64,000 nucleotides of DNA from an uncultured Muribaculaceae bacterium. GTDB taxonomy: Bacteria; Bacteroidota; Bacteroidia; Bacteroidales; Muribaculaceae. The DNA lies in the NCBI GenBank assembly GCA_958439725.1, contig CAUBWJ010000001.1, positions 124,001-188,000 on the forward strand. The letters run 5' to 3'. The position numbers and the translations under genes were made by a program. The notes under the pieces are model-generated. The model did no database searches and was not told where the DNA came from. It worked only from the letters and a program-made list of their open reading frames with translations. Each line of letters begins with the position of its first letter. Positions within the stretch are counted from its first letter, which is position 1. Shown in pieces: positions 1 to 7,960 of the stretch.

Positions 1-750
1 CAGGCCGATGAGAACGGCCCATATCACAATCTGGGTCACAGCCACCAGACCTATGCCGCAAATCTTTCCGAGCATGAGCTGAACGGGCTTCACTGAGGAG
101 ACCACAAGCTCGAGCACGCGGTTGTTTTTCTCCTCGATGATGCTTGTCATCACCATCTGGCCATAGATAAGCATCACCATATAGAGTATGAGCATCAGCA
201 CAAGTCCCAGACCGTAGCTCAGGCCGGCTGAGGACTCCTTAGCCTCCTCGCTGGTCGATTCCGTGCGGTAGGCTTTCAGCGATACATCGCTGTGGATTTC
301 CTCAAGTATCTTGTCGAGACCGGCTATATTGTATGAGGCTATGCGTTCATTCTCTATAATATCGTTTACCTGGGAGGTTATGCCCGATTCGAGGGAGAGC
401 GAGGACGCCTTGCGCGAATAGAGCAAGAGACCGTCGGAACCGTTTGCCACTCCGGCCGGAATCACCAGCACGGCATCGGTATCCTCGTTCTTGACGAGTG
501 AATCGAGCGGAGCCTCTGCCTTTACGAAGGCTATATCCTCGTTGCTCTTGAGTTTGTCGAATATGAATCCGCTCTTGTCTATCACCTCCACCTGACGGGA
601 GTCGCCTTTGCTGAAAAGCATTATCAGCGACGGCGCCGCCATGAGGGCAAGCATGAGAAGCGGCATGAGAAGAGTGGTGAATATGAAGCTTTTCTTTCCC
701 GCGCGCTCCATAAACTCGCGCTTTATGATAATTCCTACTCTGGAGTCCAT
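1..750 (-). CDS. ABC-2 type transporter permease, NatB-like (3' end outside window)
   Basis: The ATG lies at 750 and the frame stays open to base 1, so about 250 N-terminal residues are visible and the C-terminus is missing. It begins MDSRVGIIIKREFMERAGKK, then a hydrophobic segment (about residues 22-45), a long hydrophilic extracytoplasmic region (about 50-165), and two further membrane segments. The stretch EEKNNRVLELVVSSVKP between membrane segments is typical of NatB/ABC-2 permeases of Na+ or drug exporters. It starts 5 bp after the stop of the ATPase gene upstream, so the two form one exporter operon. The substrate cannot be told. Confidence 0.88.
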   Translation of the reverse strand, partial: MDSRVGIIIKREFMERAGKKSFIFTTLLMPLLMLALMAAPSLIMLFSKGDSRQVEVIDKSGFIFDKLKSNEDIAFVKAEAPLDSLVKNEDTDAVLVIPAGVANGSDGLLLYSRKASSLSLESGITSQVNDIIENERIASYNIAGLDKILEEIHSDVSLKAYRTESTSEEAKESSAGLSYGLGLVLMLILYMVMLIYGQMVMTSIIEEKNNRVLELVVSSVKPVQLMLGKICGIGLVAVTQIVIWAVLIGL

Positions 751-755
751 AATTT

Positions 756-1685
756 TTAAGCTTTGGGTGAATCCTTGACCATGGAGATGAACACATCGTT
801 CATCGAGGCACGCGATTCATTGATTGAACATATATCCACGGTTTTGTTGGCGATGTCTATGAGAGAGCGCACACCGGCCTGGGGCTTGAGCGTCACGGCC
901 ATTTCCGTGACTTCGGGACTGCCAGATTCCAGAATCTCGAAATCGTCGGTCACCGGCTCGATGGCTGACGCAAGGCTGCGGGAATCGCCGCGGAAACGGA
1001 GGCGGTAACGGCCGTCGGAGAACTTGCGGCGGATCTCCTCCACGTTTCCGCTCAGAATGTTGCGGCCCTGGTTGATAAGCGAGATGTTGTCGCATATCTC
1101 TTCAACGGAAGCCATGTTGTGGGTGGAGAATATCACTGTAGAGCCTTCGTTTTTAAGGCGCAGAATCTCGTCGCGGAGCAGATTGGCGTTCACGGGGTCG
1201 AAGCCCGAGAACGGCTCGTCGAAAATCAGAAGCTTGGGGCGGTGAAGCACAGTAACGATAAACTGCACTTTCTGGGCCATGCCCTTGGAGAGCTCTTCGA
1301 CCTTGCGGTTCCACCAGCTCGATATTTCGAAACGTTCGAACCATTCCTTAAGGCTACGGGTGGCCTCGGCCTTTCCAAGGCCTTTCAGACGGGCGAAGAA
1401 TACGGCCTGGTCGCCTACTTTCATTTTCTTGTAGAGGCCGCGTTCCTCGGGAAGATAACCGATGTTCACCACATCGTCCTGGCTCAGCGGATGACCGTCG
1501 AAGGTCACCAGACCGGAATCTGGCGCCGTGATATGGTTTATTATTCTGATGAGTGTGGTCTTGCCGGCGCCGTTCGGGCCCAGAAGACCGTAGACCGTGC
1601 CCTCAGGCACAGAGAGCGAGACCGAATCGAGCGCCTTGTGGCCGGTATAGGTCTTGCTCACGTTATCTACCGTTAGTATATCCAT
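756..1685 (-). CDS. ABC transporter ATP-binding protein (NatA-like)
   Basis: 309 aa from the ATG at 1685 (MDILTVDNVSKTY); a longer open frame upstream to 1769 does not look like coding sequence. Walker A GPNGAGKTT is at residues 36-44, the ABC signature LSKGMAQK at 133-140 and Walker B LLIFDEP at 152-158. After about residue 215 comes the C-terminal extension common in NatA/CcmA-type exporter ATPases. It powers the ABC-2 permease whose gene follows after 5 bp. Known for the family: efflux of Na+, drugs or lipids. Which one applies here is not visible. Confidence 0.95.
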   Translation of the reverse strand: MDILTVDNVSKTYTGHKALDSVSLSVPEGTVYGLLGPNGAGKTTLIRIINHITAPDSGLVTFDGHPLSQDDVVNIGYLPEERGLYKKMKVGDQAVFFARLKGLGKAEATRSLKEWFERFEISSWWNRKVEELSKGMAQKVQFIVTVLHRPKLLIFDEPFSGFDPVNANLLRDEILRLKNEGSTVIFSTHNMASVEEICDNISLINQGRNILSGNVEEIRRKFSDGRYRLRFRGDSRSLASAIEPVTDDFEILESGSPEVTEMAVTLKPQAGVRSLIDIANKTVDICSINESRASMNDVFISMVKDSPKA

Positions 1686-1769
1686 ACTTTTTTCTGTTAC
1701 TGTTGGTTTATTTGGATTCCTTTTGACAAATATGACGCTTCTGCACGCCATAAATTGCACCGGAGTCAA

Positions 1770-2963
1770 TTATTTTTTTTGCCGCTTGCCGAAAAAGCGG
1801 TTCAGAATCACGGCCAGGGCGCCGTCGCCGGTCACATTGCATGCAGTTCCGAAACTGTCCATGGCTATATACAGCGCTATCATCAGCGCGTTCTGGGCCT
1901 CGGTAAAGCCGAGTATGGAGGAAAGCAGTCCGAGCGAGGCCATTATCGCTCCACCGGGAATGCCCGGGGCAGCGATAATCGTGATTCCTATCATGGCGAT
2001 GAAATGGGCGAACATCCCTGCCGAGTAAGGTTCGCCGTGCAAAATCATCAGGGCGAGAGCGCACGCCACGATTTTCAGCGTGCTGCCCGACATGTGGATT
2101 GTGGCGCAGAGAGGCACCGTAAAACCGGCCACATCCTCGTCCACGCCCATTTTCACCGTCTGCCGGAGCGTTACGGGAATTGTGGCGGCCGACGACTGCG
2201 TTCCCAGTGCGGTGAAATAAGCAGGCATCATGGTCCACAGCATCCTGAAAGGGTTCTTGCGGTTGAAGCAAGCAGCAATGCCGTATTGCAGAAAGAGAAT
2301 ACCGATATGCAACACGAAAATCACTCCTATGATCTTGGCGAACGCCGTGATGATGGCCGTTACCTGTCCGGCCACGGTCATGTTCACGAAAATACCGAAG
2401 ATATAAAACGGAAGAAGCGGAATCACAATCCTATTGATGGCAAGCGCCACGATGTCGCGGAATTCCGAGAGCCCGCGGCGCAGCGCTGTGGAATGAACCA
2501 CGGCACAACCCACGCCGAGCATGAACGCAAGCACCAGCGAGGTCATCACCCCCATAAGAGGCGGAATGGCAATATTGAAATACGTAGTGATTTCAACCTG
2601 CTGCTCCAGAGCGGCCTTCTCAACGCCTGCAGCTCCGGAAAGCATCCCCGGAAACAGCCATGCGCCCGTGAAATAGCTTATGAATCCGGCCATTACCGTA
2701 GCCCCGTAGGCAAGTAGAGCCGTGGCCACAAGCATCTTCCCCGCGCGTCCGCCGAGATCGGCAATGGCCGGAGCCACGAATCCAAGAATGATGAGCGGAA
2801 TCAGAAATCCCAGGAACTGGGAGAAAACGCCGTTAAAGGTAGCACAAAGCTGCGCCCACCACATAGGGCTGACATATCCTATGCCGATACCTGCCGCGAT
2901 TGCTATGGCTATGCGGCCAAGCAGACCTATTCTGAATTTCTTGTTTTTTGTTTTTTCGTCCAT
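1770..2963 (-). CDS. Dicarboxylate/amino acid:cation symporter (DAACS family)
   Basis: 397 aa, strongly hydrophobic, the usual length for bacterial Glt/Sst-type secondary transporters. The re-entrant loop HP1 motif SSAATIPVT is at about 257-265, HP2 PGIPGG at 333-338, and the TM8 motif DSFGTACNVTGD at 369-380. In acidic amino-acid carriers TM8 has an Arg four residues before the NV; here that position is Gly372. The TM7 NMDGT motif reads HMSGS (290-294). These changes argue against glutamate/aspartate and towards a neutral substrate, as in SstT-like members; this is inference. It lies 84 bp upstream of the ABC ATPase on the same strand. Confidence 0.92.
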   Translation of the reverse strand: MDEKTKNKKFRIGLLGRIAIAIAAGIGIGYVSPMWWAQLCATFNGVFSQFLGFLIPLIILGFVAPAIADLGGRAGKMLVATALLAYGATVMAGFISYFTGAWLFPGMLSGAAGVEKAALEQQVEITTYFNIAIPPLMGVMTSLVLAFMLGVGCAVVHSTALRRGLSEFRDIVALAINRIVIPLLPFYIFGIFVNMTVAGQVTAIITAFAKIIGVIFVLHIGILFLQYGIAACFNRKNPFRMLWTMMPAYFTALGTQSSAATIPVTLRQTVKMGVDEDVAGFTVPLCATIHMSGSTLKIVACALALMILHGEPYSAGMFAHFIAMIGITIIAAPGIPGGAIMASLGLLSSILGFTEAQNALMIALYIAMDSFGTACNVTGDGALAVILNRFFGKRQKK

Positions 2964-2992
2964 AAAAAGACTGCCTCTAAGAATTTTCTCAA

Positions 2993-3025
2993 CAAATTTA
3001 GCATATTTTTGTGCACGGATGCAAC
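2993..3025 (-). promoter_or_regulatory. Bacteroidetes promoter for the DAACS gene
   Basis: Read on the minus strand: GTTG, 21-nt spacer, TAAATTTG (-7 box at 2993-3000). This fits the TTTG-N19-21-TAnnTTTG pattern and lies 30 bp before the ATG at 2963. Confidence 0.6.
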
Positions 3026-3079
3026 TTTTCGCTTCCCGCTTTCGTCAAAGCTATAAAACCAATAAACTGTTACACTAAA

Positions 3080-3916
3080 ATGAAAATCCAAAAACTGATG
3101 TTTGGCTCCGCGGCAATATTATTCGGCCTCTGCTCACAAAGCTGCGTTTCGGCCGCTTCAAACGCATTCGAGAAATTAGCGAATTTAACCATGGGCGAGG
3201 TCGAGAAGGCCGGCCCGATGAAGACCATAACCATCCAGGCCGACAAAGTGACCTCTATCGACACCTCGAGTGGTATAAGGGTAGAATATACCCAGGGAAG
3301 CGGAACATCGGTGACGCTTACCGCACCCGACAACATAATAGATGATGTGGAAGTGACCGTGAAGAATGGCGAACTGAACTGCGGCATGAAGACCAAACGC
3401 CGCGTCAACAAACCCATAACCGTTACCGTCACCTCACCCGGAGTCGACGAACTCGATGCAAGCTCCGGTTCTTCCATCAAAATTGTTTCCGGACTGGATA
3501 TGCCGGGTGCGGAAATGGAGATTTCAGCATCAAGCGGAGCGAGAATAGACATTAATAATATAAGCGCCGAAAGCATAGAGGGAGAGGCTTCAAGCGGCTC
3601 CGCGCTCAGAATAGACGGTGCCAAAGCCACCACCATGGCTTACTCCACCTCCAGCGGCTCAAGCATGAGAGTAGAGTCGATTACAGCCGGTTCCGTAACC
3701 GGAAAATCATCGAGCGGAAGCTCAATGGGGCTTTCAGGCACATCCAAATATGTGGAGCTGCGCGCATCCTCGGGCTCTTCATTAAGCGGCCGCTCACTCG
3801 TTGCTGAAACCGGTCTGCTCAAATCATCCAGCGGCGCCAGCGTGTCGGGCAACGTGAAAGGCTCATGCGAAATCGAGAAATCCTCCGGCGGCTCCGTCAG
3901 CAACCGCGCCGACTGA
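3080..3916 (+). CDS. Secreted GIN-domain (DUF2807) protein with Ser-Ser-Gly repeats
   Basis: 278 aa from ATG 3080 (MKIQKLMFGS); the N-terminal 25-30 residues look like a signal peptide. From about residue 55 the protein is built of about nine short units, each centred on SSG (DTSSGIR, DASSGSS, SASSGAR, EASSGSA, STSSGSS, KSSSGSS, RASSGSS, KSSSGAS, EKSSGGS) roughly 17-25 residues apart. This is the beta-solenoid pattern of the 'putative auto-transporter adhesin, head GIN domain' family common in Bacteroidetes. It probably lies in the periplasm or at the cell surface; its role is unknown. A -7-like box TATTTTTG is at 3004-3011. Confidence 0.85.
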   Translation: MKIQKLMFGSAAILFGLCSQSCVSAASNAFEKLANLTMGEVEKAGPMKTITIQADKVTSIDTSSGIRVEYTQGSGTSVTLTAPDNIIDDVEVTVKNGELNCGMKTKRRVNKPITVTVTSPGVDELDASSGSSIKIVSGLDMPGAEMEISASSGARIDINNISAESIEGEASSGSALRIDGAKATTMAYSTSSGSSMRVESITAGSVTGKSSSGSSMGLSGTSKYVELRASSGSSLSGRSLVAETGLLKSSSGASVSGNVKGSCEIEKSSGGSVSNRAD

Positions 3917-3955
3917 CAGCCCGGAAAATCCCGCAGTCTCCGGAAGGTTATGCCC

Positions 3956-4039
3956 CCAATTGTAGGGCTGTTCCATGGAGCAGCCGTTAAAAGCCATTGA
4001 TTGACATCGGATGCACGAGCGTACATCCCTACAATTTGG
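3956..4039. repeat. Imperfect inverted-repeat element
   Basis: The arms CCAATTGTAGGG (3956-3967) and CCCTACAATTTGG (4027-4039) are reverse complements apart from one extra T, and enclose 59 bp that contains GCACGAGCGTACATCC. It lies in the space after the GIN gene and codes for nothing visible. It resembles the small dispersed palindromic repeats of Bacteroidales, but no second copy was found in this window. Confidence 0.5.
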
Positions 4040-4109
4040 ATGATACTTTGAAGGCTGCAATACCAGTTCCGAATCATTTGATATGATTGAGTATAAGCAA
4101 CATAAATTC

Positions 4110-4160
4110 AGAGCGATGTGTCAGCAACAAGATATCTGACACACCGCTCTCAATGTTTTT
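4110..4160 (+). terminator. Hairpin between convergent genes
   Basis: A 15-bp stem with one mismatch (arms 4110-4124 and 4136-4150), an 11-nt loop, and TTTTTT at 4155-4160. It probably stops transcripts from the left; the alkaline phosphatase gene ends at 4172 from the other side. Nothing else is seen in 3917-4171 besides this and the inverted repeat. Confidence 0.55.
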
Positions 4161-4171
4161 TCAACTGGGTA

Positions 4172-5569
4172 TTATTCCGGGAGGGAATAGCCGGCGAGAC
4201 GGGCTATTTTGCGGGGAATCTCGGTGTTGTCCTGGAAACATCCGAATATTTCGCTTCCGGGGCCTGCAGCATAAACGGGCACAGGGTTGCCGGTGTGATG
4301 GGGAGTGGTCCATCCGGCTCCGGCCTTGGTTGACATTACGCTGAACACCTTATCGGCAAAGGCATTGAAGTTGTTGTAGAGTCCTTTCTTGTCCTCACCG
4401 TGGCCGCGCTCAAACACTTCAGTGAAAAGATTGTGGAGCTGTTCGGTCTCCTTGTCGCTGAGCTTTACGCCTTTCCAGAAACCGAAATTATTCTCCAGAT
4501 ATGCTTTCATGTCGTTCCAGCTATAGGCAGAATCGGTAGCAATCACCTTCTTGCATATATCCGAAAACATTTCCTTTGACACTTTCTGATTGGTATACAA
4601 ATCAAAATGGGCGTTATAACCTGTAGCCTCACAGCCCGTCGACATTCCGCCCGTATCATGATCGGCAGTCACAACAATCAGAGTCTCGTCGGGATGCTGG
4701 AGCATGAAATCGTAAGCAATACGCAGCGCGTTATTGAAATTGAATATCTCGGAAATGGCTGTGGCTCCGTCGTTACCGTGAAGGGCATGGTCGATATTAC
4801 CACCCTCCACCATCATGAAGAACTTGTCGGGAGAAACGGCCTTCAGATGGTCCAGACATGCACCTGTCATCTGCTCAAGGGTAATCATGCCGGGTATCGA
4901 GTCAATCATATAGCCGGTGTTTCCGTCCTGGAAAGGTTTACGGTCCAGAAGCACCACGCGGCCGCCCGCGGGTTTGTCTGCAAGGTATTCGTCATATCCG
5001 TTGATTATCCGTATGCCTTTCTCGCGGTAAATGTCGAGCACATCGGTGGGCTTGCCTTTCTTTTTCAGGCCGTTGAGAGCCGAACCGGCAAGAAAATCAA
5101 AACCGCTTGATGCGAAATCGCGGTCAACCTCCGGGCGCATGCCGCGATTGGCCACATGGGCATAGAAGGCTCCGGGAGTAGCATCGTCGGGAGCCACATT
5201 CGTCACCAGACCTACGCCGTAGCCGTTGTCCTTAAGAACGCTGGCTATGGATACCACAGCCACGGTATCAGGAGTGACGCCAAGCATGCCGTTGGCGGTT
5301 TTCTTACCGGTAGCCAGAGCGGTGCCAGCGGCTGCCGAATCGGTCACGGGTGAGCTTGCAGAATAGGTCGATACCTGTCCGGCAACGGGGAAGGTCATCA
5401 TCAGTGGAAGATTAGGCTGCCCGTAGACCGCACGGTTATATGCCACCGCTGCCATTACAGGAGCCATGCCCATGCCGTCGCCAATGAAATAGAATATATA
5501 CTTCGGCGTCGCGCCAAAAGCAATAGATGCAACCAGAGTTGCAAGAAACAGGATAATGTTACGTCTCAT
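4172..5569 (-). CDS. Alkaline phosphatase, secreted
   Basis: 465 aa from ATG 5569 (a TTG just upstream is an unlikely start). The signal peptide is MRRNIILFLATLVASIAFGA. The metal/nucleophile region is intact: YFIGDGMGMAP near residue 30, the phosphorylated-Ser motif DSAAAGTALATGKK near 78-92, HALHGND and TADHDTGG further on for the zinc site, and a C-terminal HHTGN. It hydrolyses phosphate monoesters in the periplasm or outside. It follows the patatin gene by 11 bp on the same strand, so the two are probably co-transcribed: a phospholipase-like enzyme with a phosphatase. Confidence 0.95.
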   Translation of the reverse strand: MRRNIILFLATLVASIAFGATPKYIFYFIGDGMGMAPVMAAVAYNRAVYGQPNLPLMMTFPVAGQVSTYSASSPVTDSAAAGTALATGKKTANGMLGVTPDTVAVVSIASVLKDNGYGVGLVTNVAPDDATPGAFYAHVANRGMRPEVDRDFASSGFDFLAGSALNGLKKKGKPTDVLDIYREKGIRIINGYDEYLADKPAGGRVVLLDRKPFQDGNTGYMIDSIPGMITLEQMTGACLDHLKAVSPDKFFMMVEGGNIDHALHGNDGATAISEIFNFNNALRIAYDFMLQHPDETLIVVTADHDTGGMSTGCEATGYNAHFDLYTNQKVSKEMFSDICKKVIATDSAYSWNDMKAYLENNFGFWKGVKLSDKETEQLHNLFTEVFERGHGEDKKGLYNNFNAFADKVFSVMSTKAGAGWTTPHHTGNPVPVYAAGPGSEIFGCFQDNTEIPRKIARLAGYSLPE

Positions 5570-5580
5570 CAATTTATGTG

Positions 5581-6447
5581 TTATGGTTGATTGGTTAAAA
5601 ATTTCATCAGAGCAGGCATGGCCTTGACGGCCTCGCGACGGCCTATTTCATACACTTCCGTCATGCGGGCGCGGTCAGTCGAAACGCGTCCTATGGGCAA
5701 CACGCTCTCAGGTGCAATCACGAAGGTGTCACGCGCCCGCTCACCTTCGCCCACAAGCCGAAGCTGGGCATTGTACATCTCATGACGCCGCGCCATAGCG
5801 TCGGCTATGGCTCTTTGGCGGGGCAACAGCAATCGCCAGAGCCATGCGGGAGCGGGCTTCTTGAAATAGTCGCGGGGCTGGGTCAGCACTACCACATTGC
5901 GTTTGTAGCCTATAGAACGGAAATAGGCAAGAGGAATTGAATCGGAAATGCCGCCGTCAAGCATCAGGCGCCCGTCGTCCACTCTCACGGGCCGGGTGAC
6001 CGCGGGCATCGAGGCCGAAGCTCGGAGCCATTCCAGTGAATCACGGTTCACGCGGTCCATCCGGTAATACACCGGTCGGCCCGTGGCAACATCCGTCGTC
6101 ACAAGATAAAACTCCATCGGATTCTCCTCGAAACGCTTCGTATCAAAAAGATCCAGCTGCAGAGGCACAGTGCCGTAAGCAAATTCGGCATTCACCAGAT
6201 TGCCGGTGGTGAGAAGCGAACGCAAACCCATATATCTGGGATCAGGAGCATATTTGAGATTATATCGGAGCACACGCCCGGGCTGACATGACTTATAGTT
6301 GCAGCCGAAATTCGACCCGGCCGAGACTCCTATCATGCCCTCAAACTCCAGGCCATGCTCCATCATAACGTCAATAACACCCGCTGTGAAAAGGCCGCGC
6401 ATGGCGCCCCCTTCAAGCACAAGTCCGGTTTTCATTGTTTCGCTCAT
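5581..6447 (-). CDS. Patatin-like phospholipase family protein
   Basis: 288 aa, start ATG 6447. The oxyanion motif LVLEGGAMRG is at about 9-18, the nucleophile elbow GVSAGS (GxSxG) at about 40-45 and the catalytic aspartate motif DGGISD at about 163-168, which is the complete Ser-Asp dyad. No signal peptide, so probably cytoplasmic or peripheral to the inner membrane. The family includes lipid acyl hydrolases such as E. coli YjjU; the substrate is unknown. It is the first gene of the pair with alkaline phosphatase. Confidence 0.92.
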   Translation of the reverse strand: MSETMKTGLVLEGGAMRGLFTAGVIDVMMEHGLEFEGMIGVSAGSNFGCNYKSCQPGRVLRYNLKYAPDPRYMGLRSLLTTGNLVNAEFAYGTVPLQLDLFDTKRFEENPMEFYLVTTDVATGRPVYYRMDRVNRDSLEWLRASASMPAVTRPVRVDDGRLMLDGGISDSIPLAYFRSIGYKRNVVVLTQPRDYFKKPAPAWLWRLLLPRQRAIADAMARRHEMYNAQLRLVGEGERARDTFVIAPESVLPIGRVSTDRARMTEVYEIGRREAVKAMPALMKFLTNQP

Positions 6448-6453
6448 CTACTG

Positions 6454-6504
6454 CAAATATAATAAAAAGCATTTCCCGGTTAAATTAAATTTTAGGTAAA
6501 TTTG
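6454..6504. promoter_or_regulatory. Overlapping divergent promoters, patatin gene / queA
   Basis: Minus strand: TATATTTG -7 box (6454-6461) with TTTA 20 nt upstream. Plus strand: TAAATTTG -7 box (6497-6504) with TTTC at 6472-6475, 21-nt spacer. The two promoters overlap, so firing of one may hinder the other. Confidence 0.55.
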
Positions 6505-6534
6505 TCGCCGAATTAACCACGGAGAGATATCAAG

Positions 6535-7743
6535 ATGCAGATTACCGACATAAAAATCGACGATTTCGACTATCCCCTTCCCGACGAACTGATAGCCCGC
6601 CACCCTCTTACGCAGCGCGATGCATGCCGTCTACTCGTGAGAGAGAATGATGGCACGCTGCAGCACCGTCTGTTTTCCGATCTCCCTCGCCTCCTCCCCT
6701 CCGATTCGATAATGGTGTGCAACAACACCCGCGTTATCAACGCCCGACTGCGTTTCCACAAGCCGGGAGCCTCGGGAGCGCTGATAGAGATTTTCTGCCT
6801 GGAGCCGGAATCGCCCCGCGACTATGAGCGCTCGTTTGCCGCCACCGGCTCCTGCTCATGGCTCTGCTTCGTGGGCAACAGCAAGCGGTGGAAGGAAAGG
6901 CCGCTGACCCTCGACCTCAAAATCGACGGAAAGGATGTAAGGCTTAGCGCTGTCCGCACCGAGCGGCGCGACAACGCCTCCGTGGTACAGTTCACGTGGG
7001 ACAACCCGTCCGTCACCTTCTCAAAAATAATAGACGCGGCCGGCGAGATTCCAATCCCTCCTTACCTCAACCGCGCAACCGAACAGTCGGATACCACCGA
7101 CTACCAGACGGTGTTCAACCGCATAGAAGGCTCCGTGGCGGCCCCTACCGCCGGTCTTCACTTCACCCCCCGCGTGCTCGATGAAATTGATGCTCTCGGC
7201 ATCCCCCGACGCGAACTCACACTGCATGTGGGCGCGGGAACTTTCCAGCCCGTGAAATCCGATACCATCGGCGACCACACCATGCACAGTGAGTTTATAT
7301 GCGTGGACCGCGCCCTGATAGAAGAGCTGGCTGCTACAGACAGAAAGGTGATAGCCGTGGGGACTACCTCGGTGCGCACGCTCGAGAGCCTGTTTCATCT
7401 GGGATGCATGGTAATCCGCGGCGAGAAGCCGTGTGAAGTGCCTCAGTGGTACCCCTATACCGACGGACAGGATATCCCGACGCCCGACGCCCTCCGCGCC
7501 CTTGCTGGATATCTCGTCGAAAACAGTCTTGACCGCCTCGTGGCCTCCACCCGCATCATCATAGCTCCCGGCTACCGCTATCGGGTTGTCCGCGGAATGG
7601 TTACCAACTTCCATCAGCCGAAATCAACGCTGCTCCTGCTCGTATCGGCCTTCACCGGAGGCGACTGGCGCCGGATGTACAGCGAAGCCCTCCGGGAGCG
7701 CTACCGCTTCTTGAGCTACGGCGACGCCCAGCTCCTGCTATAA
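6535..7743 (+). CDS. queA: S-adenosylmethionine:tRNA ribosyltransferase-isomerase
   Basis: 402 aa, ATG 6535, with GGAGAG 10 bp upstream. It transfers and isomerises the ribosyl part of SAM onto preQ1 in tRNA to make epoxyqueuosine. Recognised by the N-terminal DFDYPLPDELIARHPLTQRDACRLLV region, NNTRVINARL, the SVAAPTAGLHFTP motif and the C-terminal GMVTNFHQPKSTLLLLVSAF. It is somewhat longer than the about 350-aa E. coli protein because of an insert around residues 90-145, as in other Bacteroidales. It stands alone, divergent from the patatin gene. Confidence 0.97.
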   Translation: MQITDIKIDDFDYPLPDELIARHPLTQRDACRLLVRENDGTLQHRLFSDLPRLLPSDSIMVCNNTRVINARLRFHKPGASGALIEIFCLEPESPRDYERSFAATGSCSWLCFVGNSKRWKERPLTLDLKIDGKDVRLSAVRTERRDNASVVQFTWDNPSVTFSKIIDAAGEIPIPPYLNRATEQSDTTDYQTVFNRIEGSVAAPTAGLHFTPRVLDEIDALGIPRRELTLHVGAGTFQPVKSDTIGDHTMHSEFICVDRALIEELAATDRKVIAVGTTSVRTLESLFHLGCMVIRGEKPCEVPQWYPYTDGQDIPTPDALRALAGYLVENSLDRLVASTRIIIAPGYRYRVVRGMVTNFHQPKSTLLLLVSAFTGGDWRRMYSEALRERYRFLSYGDAQLLL

Positions 7744-7800
7744 AATCCATAGGATTATAAAATTTATACAATTTATAAGATTTATAAGACTTATATTTTG
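7744..7800. repeat. AT-rich short direct repeats (TTTATAAGA-like)
   Basis: Just after queA, variants of the unit ATTTATAAG occur four to five times in a row, with almost no G or C. No reading frame. It sits about 20 bp before the parS-like half-sites and 160 bp before parA. It could be an easily melted tract or a remnant of strand slippage. Confidence 0.45.
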
Positions 7801-7823
7801 ATTTGCCAATCCTAACCGCTACT

Positions 7824-7851
7824 GTGGAACACCAGGCGACAAATGTTCCAC
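7824..7851. promoter_or_regulatory. Everted parS-like half-sites (candidate ParB site or hairpin)
   Basis: GTGGAACA (7824-7831) and TGTTCCAC (7844-7851) are perfect inverted repeats 12 nt apart. Each matches one half of the consensus parS palindrome TGTTCCACGTGGAACA, but the halves are in the opposite order. They lie 110 bp before parA. Confidence 0.4.
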
Positions 7852-7932
7852 GAGTTATTAACAATCCGGCCGTTTTATAAACATTTAACTCAATTTCAGC
7901 GCGAAACCTATTAAAGGAGAGCCTAAAAGGGC

Positions 7933-7940
7933 TACATTTG
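7933..7940 (+). promoter_or_regulatory. -7 box of the parA promoter
   Basis: TACATTTG matches TAnnTTTG, 20 bp before the parA ATG. No good -33 TTTG is seen at the usual distance. Confidence 0.45.
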
Positions 7941-7960
7941 CAACGTAAAACACATTGCAA

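Noticed and set aside
4087..4344. Short plus-strand frames after the GIN gene
   Set aside because: They overlap the alkaline phosphatase gene and the hairpin; no signal peptide, start context or family pattern.
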